Assembly (NCBI RefSeq): GCF_003265705.1
Contig: NW_020312894.1
Coordinates: 5,736,334 to 5,800,333 of the forward strand
Reading direction: 5' to 3'
DNA: 64,000 nt
Source of the DNA: Callorhinus ursinus
Lineage: Eukaryota > Chordata > Mammalia > Carnivora > Otariidae
In this document: piece by piece, positions 13,021 to 24,695 of the stretch
Layout of the letters: each line of letters begins with the position of its first letter
Numbering within the stretch: position 1 is the stretch's first letter
The notes under the pieces: model-generated
Seen by the model: the letters and a program-made list of their open reading frames with translations, nothing else
The model's database searches: none
Told to the model about the DNA's origin: nothing
Made by a program: the position numbers and the translations under genes

Positions 13021-13110
13021 CAGAGCATCAAACACTAACGTATCAAACGTCTCGCTCTCGGAATTCTCCATCATGATGTTGAAGAGGGCATCCAAGGTGT
13101 CCTGGAGGAA
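13021..13110 (-). CDS. DOCK1: DOCK1 exon W18: armadillo-like region
   Basis: This 90-bp exon codes for exactly 30 residues, about 650-679: [20 protein letters not shown], then [10 protein letters not shown]. It is in phase 0 at both ends, so it is one of the few cassette exons here that could be skipped in frame. The acceptor is gactctag and the donor GTAAGA. Only 310 bp separate it from W19. Confidence 0.97.
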
Positions 13111-13924
13111 CTAGAGTCACACAAAATGTCAGCAGACACAGTAAACTCACCTCACTTTCCCCCAACCTAGAATAACTACCATCTTCGGCCATACCCCAAA
13201 CACCCACCTGTCCCGAATGTCACCAATGAAGCCATACACTACAGGGACTTTTCCCAGCCATTAGATGCACAAGACAAAAACTGAGATGAGTGAACTCAGA
13301 ACAAAGACATGGCACCCCGAGCCAAGCAGAGGAGGACTGGTAACAGGGAAATGCTCTATGGTCCCCCCTCCGTAAATTTCTCCAACCCTTTTCCTGGTCT
13401 TTACCAGTCTGGTGACAAAGAGCTCAACAGCAGCTCTCGGAAGGCTGGCTCTGCCTAATCCCAAACTCTGAGTGTAGGATCTGAGCAAGGGAGTGGGCAG
13501 AAGCCACACAGGGATGAATGTCCAGCTGAGTATAATGAAGGACCTATCACAAACCCAGATGCCCACAGACGGAAGAGCTGTGTGACTGAAACTGGGGCAC
13601 CCAGCAGAACACCAGGAAGCACGTTTTATTCAAGAGGGATTCAGAAATTTCTTTTATAGCCTACTGTAATTCACCAAACAAATATGAGAGCACAGAACGA
13701 CAAACCATCATGAATTAATTAAGGAAAGAAAAAATTAGGAGACTCCAAAGTTATGTCACACTAGAAACTGCCTTCCGATCCTATCTCCATCTTCCCCCAG
13801 AAGAGGCGTAAGACAGACCAAGAAGACTATCTTGGAGGTAATGAGTTCCCGGTCTGTGGAGGAGTTCAAGGAAAGGCAGAAGGCCACATGAAAGAATACT
13901 GGACATAAAAGAGAATAAAGTATA

Positions 13925-14690
13925 GGTATGTCATCATGAGTCATTAGGGACATGCAAATTGAAACCACAGTGAGATATGACCTACCGCCACTGAGAAAGC
14001 TATCATCAAGACACAAGCAGTACGGCAAGTGTGGGCAAGGACTCAGGGGAACTGAGCCCTTCCACATCACTGGTGGAAAAGTAAAACAGTACTATGGTTT
14101 TGAAAACAGTGTGACAAATCCTCAAAGGGTTAAATGTTATGTTGGCCGCATGGGCAACCATTCGTAGGTATGTATCCAAATGAATGGAAAACATATGTCC
14201 ACACCAAAACTTGTACACAATTATTCACGACAGCTTTGCTCATAAATGTCAAAATGTGGCGAACATCCAAATGTCCACCAGCTGACAAATGGGAGAACAA
14301 ATCCATACATTGGAATATTTATTATTCAGCCACAGAAAGGAATGAAGTTCTGATACATGGCACACTGTGCTCTGGAAGCATTATAATACTAACTGAAAGA
14401 AGCCAGGCATGAAAGGCTACAGACTGTCTAATTCAATTTATATATAAAATAATCCAGAATAGTCAAATCCATAGAGATAGAAAGTAGATTACGGTTGCAG
14501 GGACAGTAGGGAGTAACTGCGGACAGGTTACAGGGTTATTTTTTTTTCTCATGATGGAAATGTTCTGGAATCAGATAGTGGAGATGGTTGCGCCAACTCT
14601 TGAATATACTACCACCATGCAACAGTGCAAATGAAGAGTGCACTTGATGGTGTGTGAATTGTATCTCAGTGAAGCTGTTATGCAAAACCA
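13925..14690 (+). mobile_element. L1 LINE 3' end (L1M-type)
   Basis: The order of pieces matches an old L1 ORF2 end and 3' UTR: tgcaaattgaaaccacagtg; then ggaaaacatatgtccacacc; then catacattggaatatttatt; then gaaatgttctggaatcagat. The stretch ends at a gtatctcagtgaagctgtta segment. Frames are broken and it lies antisense to DOCK1. Confidence 0.85.
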
Positions 14691-15039
14691 AAGAATAGGT
14701 GAGAAGGTCCCACGGCCAGGGTGTCAAAGAGACAGCTGAAAGGGAAGTCCGTTCCAGATTCTTCCTGGAAGGTTTAGCCCATGCACACAACACACAGAAC
14801 CAGAGGGGTCCTCAGGTCCCCACAGATGGTCTCAAGTGGTTAGCACACTCAGCCCGAGGAACCAAACCACTGGGACTTGCTCCCTAAACCAGCGCTCGCC
14901 CCACTGCTACCTCTTGTGCTGTGAAAGTTTTCAACAGCCCCAAGCCCAAAGCCACAGATCTCCCTCAGGAAGGGGAACGTACTCCCAAACCTAGTTAGAG
15001 ATCTGAGACGCACCGGTGCATAAAACCCTCATTATGTTC

Positions 15040-15157
15040 TTTTTTTTCCCTCCAGTTTTATTTATTTAAGCAATCTCTACACCCAACCTACGGCTTGAAC
15101 TCATGACCCCAAGATTGAGAGTTGCATGCTCTTCTGACAAAGCCAGCCAGGTGCCCC
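15040..15157 (-). mobile_element. Old can-SINE, 3'-truncated or divergent, sense -
   Basis: Read on the minus strand it starts GGGGCACCTGGCTGGCTTTG and runs to a CTTAAATAAATAAA-type tail. The body lacks the CT-rich block of the younger copies, so it belongs to an older carnivoran subfamily. It is in the same sense as DOCK1. Confidence 0.8.
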
Positions 15158-15879
15158 AAACCATCATTCTACTCTGCCACCCACCCACCACCTATTTTAT
15201 GCCAGAGAAGTGTCACATACAAGCAGCAGGGGAATGAAACCCCCCGCCCCCGTTCTGGTCTGGACATCAAGGGCTTCCTCAAGCCCACAATTACCGGGGG
15301 CCCACACCATCTTGTTACTTTTGTATTATTTCCCATCATTTTCTGTTTGTAAACATCTTTGCAGAGGTCAAACCCTTACGCCATCTGCTAACTGCCCGAT
15401 GTTACTGCCAATTGGCTCACCAGGTGCCAAGCCCTGGCTCGTCTCGGTTCACACACAGAGTCCCTACAGTAGGACTACCCATCCCGGGCAGACAGATGAC
15501 ATAATCAGTAGCCCAGAAACATGGCAGGGAGACTGGGAGCTGCCCGCATCTGGCTGTCAAGCCTCGGAGGCACAGGGATACCAGCATCCTCCTCAAGGAG
15601 GTCCCACACACAGAGCCACAAACATGCTCCTTTTGACACCTGCCCTCTCTCGAAGACTATCCACTGGAAGCCCAAAATAATCACCATTTTCATTTTCCAC
15701 CAAAATGGGCAACTGTATCTTTTACTAAATAAGTCAATACTGTTCTTAATCCATCAAGTCATGTCATCTCTCTCCTACCAGTTATAAATATACCTAAGGG
15801 TGGGAGGGGGCCTTGAATGAATGGAATAAGCTCAGTCTATGGTGTTCTCAGAGTAAAAGGAGCCCCATGCAGGCTGGGA

Positions 15880-15970
15880 ATCCCTCCAACCCTGGCTCCC
15901 GTTAACAGCCGCGTGGCCTCAGACAAGTCCATTCACCTCTCTAGACCTACAGGGTACACAGGACGAGCCA
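15880..15970 (+). repeat. MIR-like core remnant
   Basis: The segment gcgtggcctcagacaagtcc followed by attcacctctctagacct resembles the MIR core (tgtgaccttgggcaagtcac...ctctctgagcct). It is short and diverged. Confidence 0.4.
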
Positions 15971-16708
15971 GCGATGGACAGACAGGTCATTCAGACCTGC
16001 TGGTACCAGCACACGCGGGAAGGAGGGGGTGGTGAAAACCATTTCCAGGGCTGAACAACAGGGTTTGGTAATAGATTAGGTAAGGGGAGTGAAGGACAGC
16101 AATAAGACAAGATGGTCCTAGATCTTCTCCTTAACGTGTAACAATAGGCCAACAGAAATACAGCTAATTCCTGATGTGATACAGGGATTGTATGAATGAA
16201 AATGAAAATGAAAATGGACAATGAAATGAAAAATGAAAAAGGACAAAAATCTCATTAACTGTGTATCTTCTAAAGTTACGTTAACTTATTCACCCAGTTT
16301 CCATCTGAACCAGGGAAGTTACAGAACCCAGGGAAGTTTAAAATGCAATTAACATTGTCCAAGCCAGAGGTAGCAGACGAGAACCTAAAAAAGATGATGA
16401 TTAAAATCAGAAGATTAGCAAGGATATGTTTGAATGGTTATACAATGAATTTCAGAAAGTGGTGCAACCAAATTAATTTATACTGAAGTTAACCACATTG
16501 CTGTTTAATTAAGGCCATTTTAAGTAATTAATTTTTACAGAGATAAGGCAGTCTCCTTCGGCAATCATCTCTCATGGAGGGCGAAGGACTGAGCCAGGGA
16601 CAGACAGGCGCTCACAGAACGCCTCCAGTGTGGACAGGCTTATTGTCTGCAGGCCAAATGGGGCCTCCTGAAAATGGAAACGAGTTTCCTTATATAAAAG
16701 GAACAGTC

Positions 16709-16926
16709 GGGACGTCTAGGTGGTACAGCTGGATGAGTGTCTGACTCCTGGTTTCAGCTCAGGTCGTGATCTCAGGGTCATGGGATCAAGCCCCGCATCG
16801 GGCTCCACGCTCAGCACAGGGTCGGCTTGAGATTCTCTGTCCCTCTCCTTCTGCCCCTCCCACTCGTGCTCCCTCTCTCTCTCTCTCTCTCTCTCTAATA
16901 AATAAAAAAATCTTAAAAAAAAAAAA
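16709..16926 (+). mobile_element. can-SINE, older subfamily, sense +
   Basis: The copy carries the variant gtctgactcctggtttcagc and the cggcttgagattctctgtcc middle typical of older can-SINEs, followed by (CT)n and AATAAA/poly(A). The head is mutated (gggacgtctaggtggtacag). It is antisense to DOCK1. Confidence 0.9.
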
Positions 16927-17229
16927 GAGGAAATGTCATTTGAGCCAATGAGAGGCAAGAATGGCCTAGCATCAGAAGCAACAATTCCCTAATGCTAATG
17001 AAGAATTACAGAACTGGGGCGCTCCAAAGTATCTCGCATCACCCCAGTCTCACTGTCTTACCCTGCAGGTAACAATTCAAGAGGGTACCTGACACTTCTC
17101 CAGAGCCTGCTCTATGTAAGGCTAAGAAATAAGTCCAAGATCACATGCGGGAAAAAAATGGCCAAGACAGGACTCCCAGGGCTGTGAGCCTCATGCCACA
17201 CCACCCACCTCTCCAGGTCAATCGCAGAA

Positions 17230-17470
17230 GTCCTAGGTGAATCATGAGCCAGGACTAATAATAACGCGGATGGTAATAATGCTGATAAGATGAGAACAGG
17301 ACCAAATGCTGGCGACCCCACGTGCCAGGTCCAGGCTACAGGTGTCACAAACCTCCAAACAACCCTACGAGAAGGCATTACTGCTGTCTCCTTTTTACAG
17401 CAAGAGAAAGTAGGCCTGGAAGAGGTTATTTCACCTTTGCCCATCCCATAGTGAGGATCCACTAGAAGAG
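17230..17470 (-). repeat. MIR-like ancient SINE remnant
   Basis: The stretch aaacaaccctacgagaaggc, then ctgtctcctttttacagcaa and gagaaagtaggcctggaaga, matches a reverse-orientation MIR core. It ends about 220 bp downstream of W17 in transcript order. Confidence 0.5.
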
Positions 17471-17687
17471 GAGCCAGAACCCAAGATTGGGCTGATCCCA
17501 GAGCCCAACCCCGTGAAGCCAGACCGCCCTCCCAACCGGAATCCAAGCCGGCTCTGTCCACTTCCAGGTGCATGTCCACATCCGTCCGAGCGATTATAAC
17601 CAGAGGCCCACGCTACCATGGAGGCAGTGCCTAGATCCGTTCACACGTGGAAGAAAAGCAGAGCAAGCACCCCCAGGTGCGTGTTAC

Positions 17688-17785
17688 CTTCACCACCTCG
17701 CCGCCGTCCACCTTCATCAGCTGTCTCAAGTTCTGCTGCAGCAGGTTGGTGTTGGAACGCCACTTCAAGAGCCCCAGCAGGTCCA
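17688..17785 (-). CDS. DOCK1: DOCK1 exon W17: start of helical (armadillo-like) region
   Basis: This 98-bp exon codes for about residues 618-649: DLLGLLKWRSNTNLLQQNLR, then QLMKVDGGEVVK. It begins the helical repeat region between DHR-1 and DHR-2. Asn replaces the Ser that I recall in human SNTSLL. The acceptor is gttttcag and the donor GTAACA. Confidence 0.97.
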
Positions 17786-18028
17786 CTGAAAACACAGAAT
17801 CAGCTTCAGCTCCTCCCGGCAACAGCTTTGTCTCCCTTCCTCACGGAGCAGCTGAGGGTCTCGACGTAATTTTGAAACAGAAAAATCAACCCTATCTGGA
17901 AACATTTGCTGCTCCATACTTCATTTCGTTCTAGAACATACTTGACACCTAGTATGGCTGAATTCATTATTTCTAACTACATTTCCCATGAAATGATTTC
18001 CACATTGAAGTTTCTTAAAAATGTGTTC

Positions 18029-18216
18029 GGGGGGCACCTGAGTGGCTTGGGCGGTTGGGTGGCCAACTCTTGATTTCAGCTCAGGCCATGAACTGAGGCT
18101 CCATGCTCAGCGGGGAGCCTGCTTGAGATTCTTTCTCTCCCTCCCTCTGCCCCTCCCCCCACTCATGTGTCTCCTCTTTCTCTCTCTCAAATAAATAAAT
18201 AAATCTTTTTAAAAAA
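18029..18216 (+). mobile_element. can-SINE, older subfamily, sense +
   Basis: It reads GGGGGCACCTGAGTGGCTTG, has the older gccaactcttgatttcagct middle with an internal deletion, a CT-rich block and an AATAAATAAATAAA tail. Flanks show imperfect repeats (aaatgtgttc and aaatgcattc). It is antisense to DOCK1. Confidence 0.9.
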
Positions 18217-18363
18217 TGCATTCAGGAGCTTAAGGAAAAAGGGCTGGCCTCTCCAATCTGCAAGAAGGTATACTCAGCCCAGCAGAGAGTCTGGAAGGAG
18301 GCTGCTCACCCACAAAGTGCTTCCCTGAAATCTACCAAGTGGATTTTTCCTTCTTGAGAACAT

Positions 18364-18388
18364 GTTTTGTTTTGTTTTGTTTTGTTTA
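18364..18388. repeat. (TTTTG)n short tandem repeat
   Basis: About five TTTTG units in a row on the plus strand (AAAAC in the transcript). Confidence 0.9.
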
Positions 18389-19094
18389 ATTAAATAACAT
18401 AAAATAAGAAATGTACCTTCAGGTACAGAAACTGCAAGGTCACAGGGAGCCTGAACCACAGGGCAACCGCTGACCTCACCCTGGCCTGGCCTTCCAGGGC
18501 TGTTCATTTCTATGGCCGAATTTTTGTTTCGTTTGTTTTCTAACAGAAACAACACAGACTGAATGGATGGATTTTTACAGATTAAATGCGGAAGACGAGG
18601 TCCAGAAATGATTTTGTTTAAGGCAGCAAGATGTTCTTGAAGACATGAAGACCGAATTCAAAACATCTCTAGGAAAGAACATGTGCCTACACAATCTTCA
18701 CTTGAAGTTATATTAATATCCCATTACGTGAAAAAAAAAAAACACAATTAGCAAAGTGCATCCAATTTACCGTTTATGCTCATTGGGAACAAACTTCAGC
18801 TACACAAAGTACCTCCATTAAAAAAACAAAAACAAAAAAAAAAACAACAAAATAAACCCTAGTTGATATCGAAAAGAAAAATGTAATTTTGGCAATAGGT
18901 AGCATTTCAGGGAACACTAAACACCTATTAAGGACTAAACCACACAAAAGGAATTATTCATGGGATGAGCACCAAAACACTTGCTCTTATTTATCTGTCC
19001 TTAGCCCCCAAGTGCAGCTGACAAGGGGACCCATGGAAACAGAGAGGACAGGAGCTGAAACACCACGTAAGAGGCTCACACACACACCGGGCCA

Positions 19095-19240
19095 CGCCAC
19101 GACCCCACGACCTTGGGCAAGGAACCTCAACTCAGTTTACCTCTCTGAATGCTGAGTACGACGTTGCCGAATTACAGGGCTGGTGCCAGAGTTAAAGGGT
19201 GTGACGTGGAGAAAGTGCTCGGCAAGATACCCAGACAAGA
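19095..19240 (+). repeat. MIR-like remnant
   Basis: The core acgaccttgggcaaggaacc...cagtttacctctctgaatgc is recognisable, followed by sequence like the MIR 3' region. It is diverged. Confidence 0.5.
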
Positions 19241-21559
19241 GCAGCCGTCCACCAACAAGATGATCAAGAAGTGAAAATTTTAACCATTCATGGGGAAAGT
19301 TAAGATGTTTTCATTTCTCAGTGAAAATTAACATATTTTCTTCCTTTCTAAAGGAAGGCGAAGTAATGACAAAGGCCACATCCTGCCTGGACCTGCTCTT
19401 GGCCCCAGAGTTAAGGGAGATTTCCATCTCACCAGAGTTGTTTTTTTGTTTTGTTTTGTTTTATTAATGGCAAGTGGTTAATAATCTGGAATCTACGCAA
19501 AGTTAGTGGCACTTTAGGTATGAGGGAGGCTGAGGCTGACCTCTGTAAGGTAAATCTGAGAAAACGTACAACTGGCAAATGAACAGTGGAAGAAGGCCTC
19601 TGAGGAGGGGGTGTGTTTTAAGAAAACAGAGCTTGACCAGCGCCCCGGCTACCCGGGTCAGACCGGCGCTCCCCGACCCAGTCCTCATTCCGGGGAGCCC
19701 ATGGTCATTCCGTGTTTTGTGACTTCTCTCTAATTACCTGGGAAGCTAATTGAGGAGAGGAATCACATCCTATACTTCTCATTTTATCCCCCACGGCATC
19801 CAGTAATGCTGAGAACAGAGATGTTTAATACAAACCTCGATGAACAATTCAGCCACCGCTTTTCCCTAAGTAATGGAACTTCTCAGGAACAAATCACGAC
19901 GCAGAAAAATGACTCCCAGAATGAGAATCTGGGACTCACTGCTCAGAGGCCAAGTGGGGCAGCTCCATCTCGCAATACCACCTGCCACAGCGCCATCCCA
20001 AGAAGAGGAATCATTGGCTGCTGTGCAGTGAAAGCCAAAAGATGTCCCCTTGATTCTCGGTGAGCAGCATCACCCTGGAATTTCCTTGTTGCCGGGCAAC
20101 AGCTGCTTCGGAGAGTAGGGTGCGCATTCCCTCAGTTCCAGGGAGGGAATCACCCTGTGACTGATGACAGCCAAGGAGCTGGGAGGTGCGAGGGGTCGAC
20201 ATCACACCCCTGGGCGATTGCTGCTACTTAATACCTTCGGAGATTTCTGGTTCACAGTCCCCTTCTACAACAATCCGTGGGTTAAGAAAGATTCTGTGGG
20301 CGGGCCTCCCAACCTAACTGCTCTTCCGAACATTGTTTTGATGGGGAAAATATATTCAAGTTCCAAATAACAACTTCCAAACATATTTCTGGAGCATGAC
20401 CCATGCATAAGATGGGTGGCTTCCTACATAAAGGGAACGGCAATACACAGCACCTCTCATTTGTCCGGCACGTAATGAAAAGCTAAGTGCCACACGTATG
20501 GGGTAGCGACTTACCGGTGAGGCTGCCGTTGCCCTGAGTTCACTGAGGCCCTGGACGGTGTAGCCGTCAGATTAGGGAACTCGCAGGACCACATCCAGAG
20601 AGTAACATTTGACCTGTGGGGCACCCCTTCCATAACACAGTCCCAAACCGGCACCTGATTTGCTGACCACATGCTCCCTGGGCACGGAAGTTGCACACTC
20701 CCGGTGCATTCTGCAGCCCTCCCCACACTTGCACAGAACCCAATGCCCAGGTAAGGGTTTGCATTTGCTTATGGAGATGACTGCACACCACCAGCTAGGA
20801 GAATTCAAAATACTTCGGGCCACCGTGATGATGAAGATAACATTAGAGAGACATGTCCAAATGGCCTTCCCGCATTTGAGTGACACGTTCCCCCACACAG
20901 CTGACTCAGGAGAAGCGGTGAGGAAGCACACTTTGTCCAGGCCGGCAGGACACAGGGGAGACAGCAGGCACGGAGACTGGGAACACCCAGCCCGCTCTCC
21001 ACTCCAATGCCATGGCTTCCTGATGATGGGGTCCCTTTGTCCCGCATTTACCCTGTTAGAGTCCAAACAACGACTCTCCCTCAGACAACTCCGAGACTAC
21101 TGCCAAGATTTACGGACAATCCCCAGAGACACAACTGAAGATACCAACAAACATTAATAATCAAAATCCATATTGGGTGGTGAAGAGGAAAAATTGGATT
21201 TTCAAGCTGAGTTTCAAGAGAGGATCAAGTCTCTCTGCACAGCTGTGCTACGGCCACATTTGGGGGATGCAATCTGTAAATGCAGGAAGTGCGCAGAGGG
21301 GCCTCTGCTGCTCCAGACAGCACGCAGTGAGTAAGACGGGCCCCGGGCCGCACGGCCACGTTGCTCGGGAGTCTGCAAGCAGTGGTAATGAGGCAGCCCA
21401 GCCGGCCCGGCACAGGACGTCAGGCACCCCGACACCACGCTTCTGTGTGATTCAATCGGCCAGGGAACTAGAAATGTCATCCAAACCAACGTTTAAAAGT
21501 AAAGATAACTGGCAACTATCTCCGTGAGTAGCTGGGAGATAGGAAGGCACACATACAGA

Positions 21560-21735
21560 GCGGGTATCTCAGATCCTCCAGCATGTGTAACCCCCACACC
21601 CTCACGAAGCCCTCTGAGGCAGACATCACATCCGCATGTGTGCAGAGATGAGGAAAGTGAAGTTCGGTTTCACAGGCCCTCACTCAAGGTCACTTCCAGG
21701 GTGAGCACAGGGCAAGGGCTCCATACCCGGTCTTT
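21560..21735 (-). repeat. MIR-like remnant
   Basis: The reverse-orientation core cagagatgaggaaagtgaag, then cctcactcaaggtcacttcc, is visible, preceded by ctcacgaagccctctgaggc. Confidence 0.5.
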
Positions 21736-22040
21736 GGTCTGACTCCAAATCCCGTGTTTTCCCTTAAGCCATGCTACCTTCCTTTGGCCAAAAACCTGTG
21801 AAAGCAAACCCAATGGTTTATCTCTCATTAAGGTTAATGTTTAATAAACCAAAATTGTAGTGAACTTTCAAGTGCAGTGGATGCCACGCCCCCTTCTGGT
21901 CCAAGGACACCCATGCCGGCGAGCACCAGCACACAGAGCACAGAGGACGCGTGGGGCGGAGAGCGGGCCGGGGAGCCGGAAAAGGACGGGGTAGAGGGAG
22001 GAAAACTGCGGGGGGAACACAGGGCCATCACCAGACCCAC

Positions 22041-22224
22041 CGTTCTGGGTAAGTTTGGTGGAGCACACGAGAGTTGAGATCTGGAAGGAGTCTTTGCTGA
22101 TGGTGCAGCTCCCAAGACTCTGCATGCTCCTGCCCGTGGCCGAGTGGGCCTTTTCTTCTAACTCTGCTTTCGTGGAGGGCAGGCTCAAGTACGTGGCAGC
22201 GTCCTCCAGCTTCTTCGCCTCTGC
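22041..22224 (-). CDS. DOCK1: DOCK1 exon W16: end of DHR-1 domain
   Basis: This 184-bp exon, the longest here, codes for about residues 556-616. It begins AEAKKLEDAATYLSLPSTKA and ends FQISTLVCSTKLTQN plus one base of Val617. It completes DHR-1. Differences from human as I remember it are Ala for Gly and Arg for Lys in the KAHSATGRSM stretch, a surface loop. The donor is GTGGGT. Confidence 0.97.
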
Positions 22225-22566
22225 CTGTGGGTTGAATTACGAGCACGTCGGTCACAATCAAGGACATCTAATTCTTGCTATCCTTAATCCTTTTAACCAT
22301 CATGGTATTTGCTCTTTATCATTTGCAAAACTGTTTAATGATTTCCCTTATTCTTGTGGATTCATTCATGTTAACGTGTACTGCACATCATCCTCTCTCA
22401 TTAGGACCAGCAAAAGGGCCGGTCATCTGAAATGTGCATTCGGATACCTAAGTGTAGCGAGAGAGCAGCTTTCTCACAAAGACAGGAAACGTCAGCTCAG
22501 GCGAGGAGTCCCAGAGAGGAGTGAAGCAGTCCCTGCAGGCAATACGGCCCCAAGCAAGCGGTATAC
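22225..22566 (-). other. DOCK1 intron W15-W16 (342 bp)
   Basis: This is a short intron. I see no repeat or element in it beyond splice signals. Confidence 0.85.
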
Positions 22567-22670
22567 CTTATAGACGATGAGATCATGCTCCCCGTCCCGC
22601 AGCGTGGTCCCATCATATCTCATCAGCTTTACAAAGGCCAGTGCAAATATTTTCTCAGATTTGTCCTTGG
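22567..22670 (-). CDS. DOCK1: DOCK1 exon W15: DHR-1 domain
   Basis: This 104-bp exon codes for about residues 522-555: [20 protein letters not shown], then [14 protein letters not shown]. This part of DHR-1 carries the conserved FALAFVKLM strand and the DG-T-L-DG-H motif. The acceptor is ctcttgcag and the donor GTATAC. The intron to W16 is just 342 bp. Confidence 0.98.
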
Positions 22671-23404
22671 CTGCAAGAGAAATCAATCATCATCTTCAAC
22701 CGCCGTCATGGCAGTATCACATAAAAAACTACCAGGGCTACCTTTACGAAAACATGACAAAACTGCATTGGAATTAAATAGAAAGAAATGGGAAAAATGG
22801 GAGTGTTCACTAGGAGGAAGACTCCTCTTAACGGGACCAGTGGTGTTCAAATTAACCTGTAAATTCCAAGTAATTCCAATCAGAATCTCATGGAAGAGTT
22901 TCCTCACGGAACATGAAAACGGATTCCCAAGGTCCAGAGCAGAAGAAGGGTGCTGGAGAGCATGGGGGGGAGGGGGAACTCTGCAAACCTAGAAACCAGC
23001 AGTGACTGGGCAGTGACCGCTAAGACCACAGTGCGGCTTGACATCGGGGACACACAGAGTGTGTGCACACACAGGGTCTGGAAACACAAGGTGAAGAGCA
23101 GTGCAGTAGGGACAGGCCATTCCCGGAGAAAACTGGCTATCAATATGGAAAAGCAGAACAGATTCCTACCTCATGGCATCCACTAGTATAAATTCAGCTG
23201 GAGTGAACATACGAATGTGAAATTTTGTTCTCTGGCAAGAAAGCGCCTCCCCCAGATACCTGGATGTTGGGGAGGACTCAGTACCTCCCGTTCATTCACG
23301 TTTCGGTTGACAGATCACCTGCTCCGAGGTGACCAGACCATCTAACACAGCAAATTATAACCTGGTCACACTCTCTCCCCTCCCCTGATGCGTTTTTCTT
23401 CATA

Positions 23405-23765
23405 ACTGCTGTGGACTGAATTGCGTGCCCCCCGCAGTCTGGTGCTGGAACCCTAAGCCTCCCCATGTGACGACAGTGAAGATGCAGCCTGTAGGAAGAG
23501 GCCTGAGGGTAGTGAGTTCCTAAGGGGGGAGCACTGATCCCGCAGAACTAGTGCCTTCCGGAAAAGGAGAAAGAGACAGCAAAGCTCTCCTCCGCTTTGA
23601 GTTCACAACCTGGATGAGCATCCCCACCACAAACCGGGGTGCCGGCGCCCTGCCCTCAGCCTCCAGCCTCCAGCCTCCAGAACCGTGAGAAGATACATTT
23701 CTGTTGTTCAAGCCCCCGCAGTCTCTTGTGTTACAGCTGCCCGAGCAAACCGAGAGGACAGTCCT
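23405..23765 (+). mobile_element. MLT1-type LTR (ERVL-MaLR), solitary
   Basis: The 5' part gctgtggactgaattgcgtg and the 3' part (cagcctccagaaccgtgaga, then acatttctgttgttcaagcc, then agctgcccgagcaaaccgag) match the MLT1 LTR consensus as I recall it. It is an old non-coding LTR; I see no retroviral genes beside it. The ccagcct motif is repeated three times at about 23660-23681. Confidence 0.8.
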
Positions 23766-24310
23766 GATCCCTGCCAGGTCACCAGGTGAGCGAGCATGCG
23801 TGTGGGCACGTGAACCGCACACTTTGTCACTGCTCTTCGCCCAGTGCCTGCAACAGTGTCTGCCATCTATTAGGTACTTGGTAAACGTTTGTTCTAGCTG
23901 GGGAGATGCCAACTAACTGGTGCTCTCACTTGGTGACAGGGACGTGTGAGATGGGGAATGGTGGGAACAGGAACGAGTGGCTGGATGGTTGGACAAGGTG
24001 TCTGAGAAGATGGGAGAACATGGGAGCCTGTGCGTGAACCTTCCCGGAACAGACACGGCCAAAGGCAGTCCCTGAGTGGGCCCAGGCTTGGCCCCTTGGG
24101 GACAGAGAGCCAGAGGGCTGGTGAGCAGTGGGTGGTGAGCGGGCCAGGGGCCAGCCCAGGAGGGAGATTAAGGAGTCTCCACTGGTGAAGTAGATTCTGC
24201 ATGGATTCTGCAAGATGCAACTGAGTACAGCATGGAAACACTGAGTTTCAGAGCTGTATCATCTTTAAAATTATATATCCCACATTCTCTTTTTAGAGAT
24301 GAAAAGAGAG

Positions 24311-24488
24311 GAGCGCCTGGGTGGCTCAGCTGGTTGAGCCTCTGCCTTCGGCTCAGGTCATGATCCCAGGGTGCTGGGATCGAGTCCCACGTCGGGCTCC
24401 CTGCTCAGCGGGGAGTCTGCTTCTCCCTCTCCCTCTCCCTCCGTGCTCTCCCTCTCTCTCTCTCAAATAATAAAATCTTAAAAAAGAG
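24311..24488 (+). mobile_element. can-SINE, sense +
   Basis: This is a full-length young-type copy with a GAGCGCCTGGGTGGCTCAGC head. Target-site repeats agagatgaaaagagag (24295-24310) and agagatgaaaagatag (24494-24509) differ at one base. It is antisense to DOCK1. Confidence 0.93.
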
Positions 24489-24604
24489 AGACAGAGATGA
24501 AAAGATAGAGGTCAAGGAAGGAAGGAGCACATCCACGCACCTTGAGTCAGAGGCTCAAAAATATTTACCCCAAATCACCACCACTGCACAAGATAACACG
24601 TCTC

Positions 24605-24695
24605 GTTAATCCATGCAGTCCTGGTGTCCATCAGTACCTGGCACACAGTAGGTACTCAATAAATGCTAGCTAATTAGAAAGATGAAGGAATGATT
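24605..24695 (+). repeat. L2-like LINE 3' end
   Basis: The motif tacctggcacacagtaggta followed by ctcaataaatgctagctaat is the characteristic 3' end of ancient L2-type LINEs. Confidence 0.55.

Larger units (their letters stand above)
13111..17687 (-). other. DOCK1 intron W17-W18
   Basis: This contains an L1 3' end (13925-14690), two can-SINEs (15040 and 16709) and MIR remnants (about 15880 and 17230). Open frames near 15210-15680 and 17112-17579 have no recognisable product. Confidence 0.8.
17786..22040 (-). other. DOCK1 intron W16-W17
   Basis: This contains a can-SINE (18029), two TTTTG tracts (18364-18388 and 19447-19462), and MIR remnants (19095 and 21560). The overlapping open frames at 20572-21157 on both strands show no recognisable domain. 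Confidence 0.8.

Noticed and set aside
20572..21157. Overlapping 164/165-codon frames on opposite strands
   Set aside because: Neither shows a domain or splice support, and they mirror each other in a stretch of ordinary intron.
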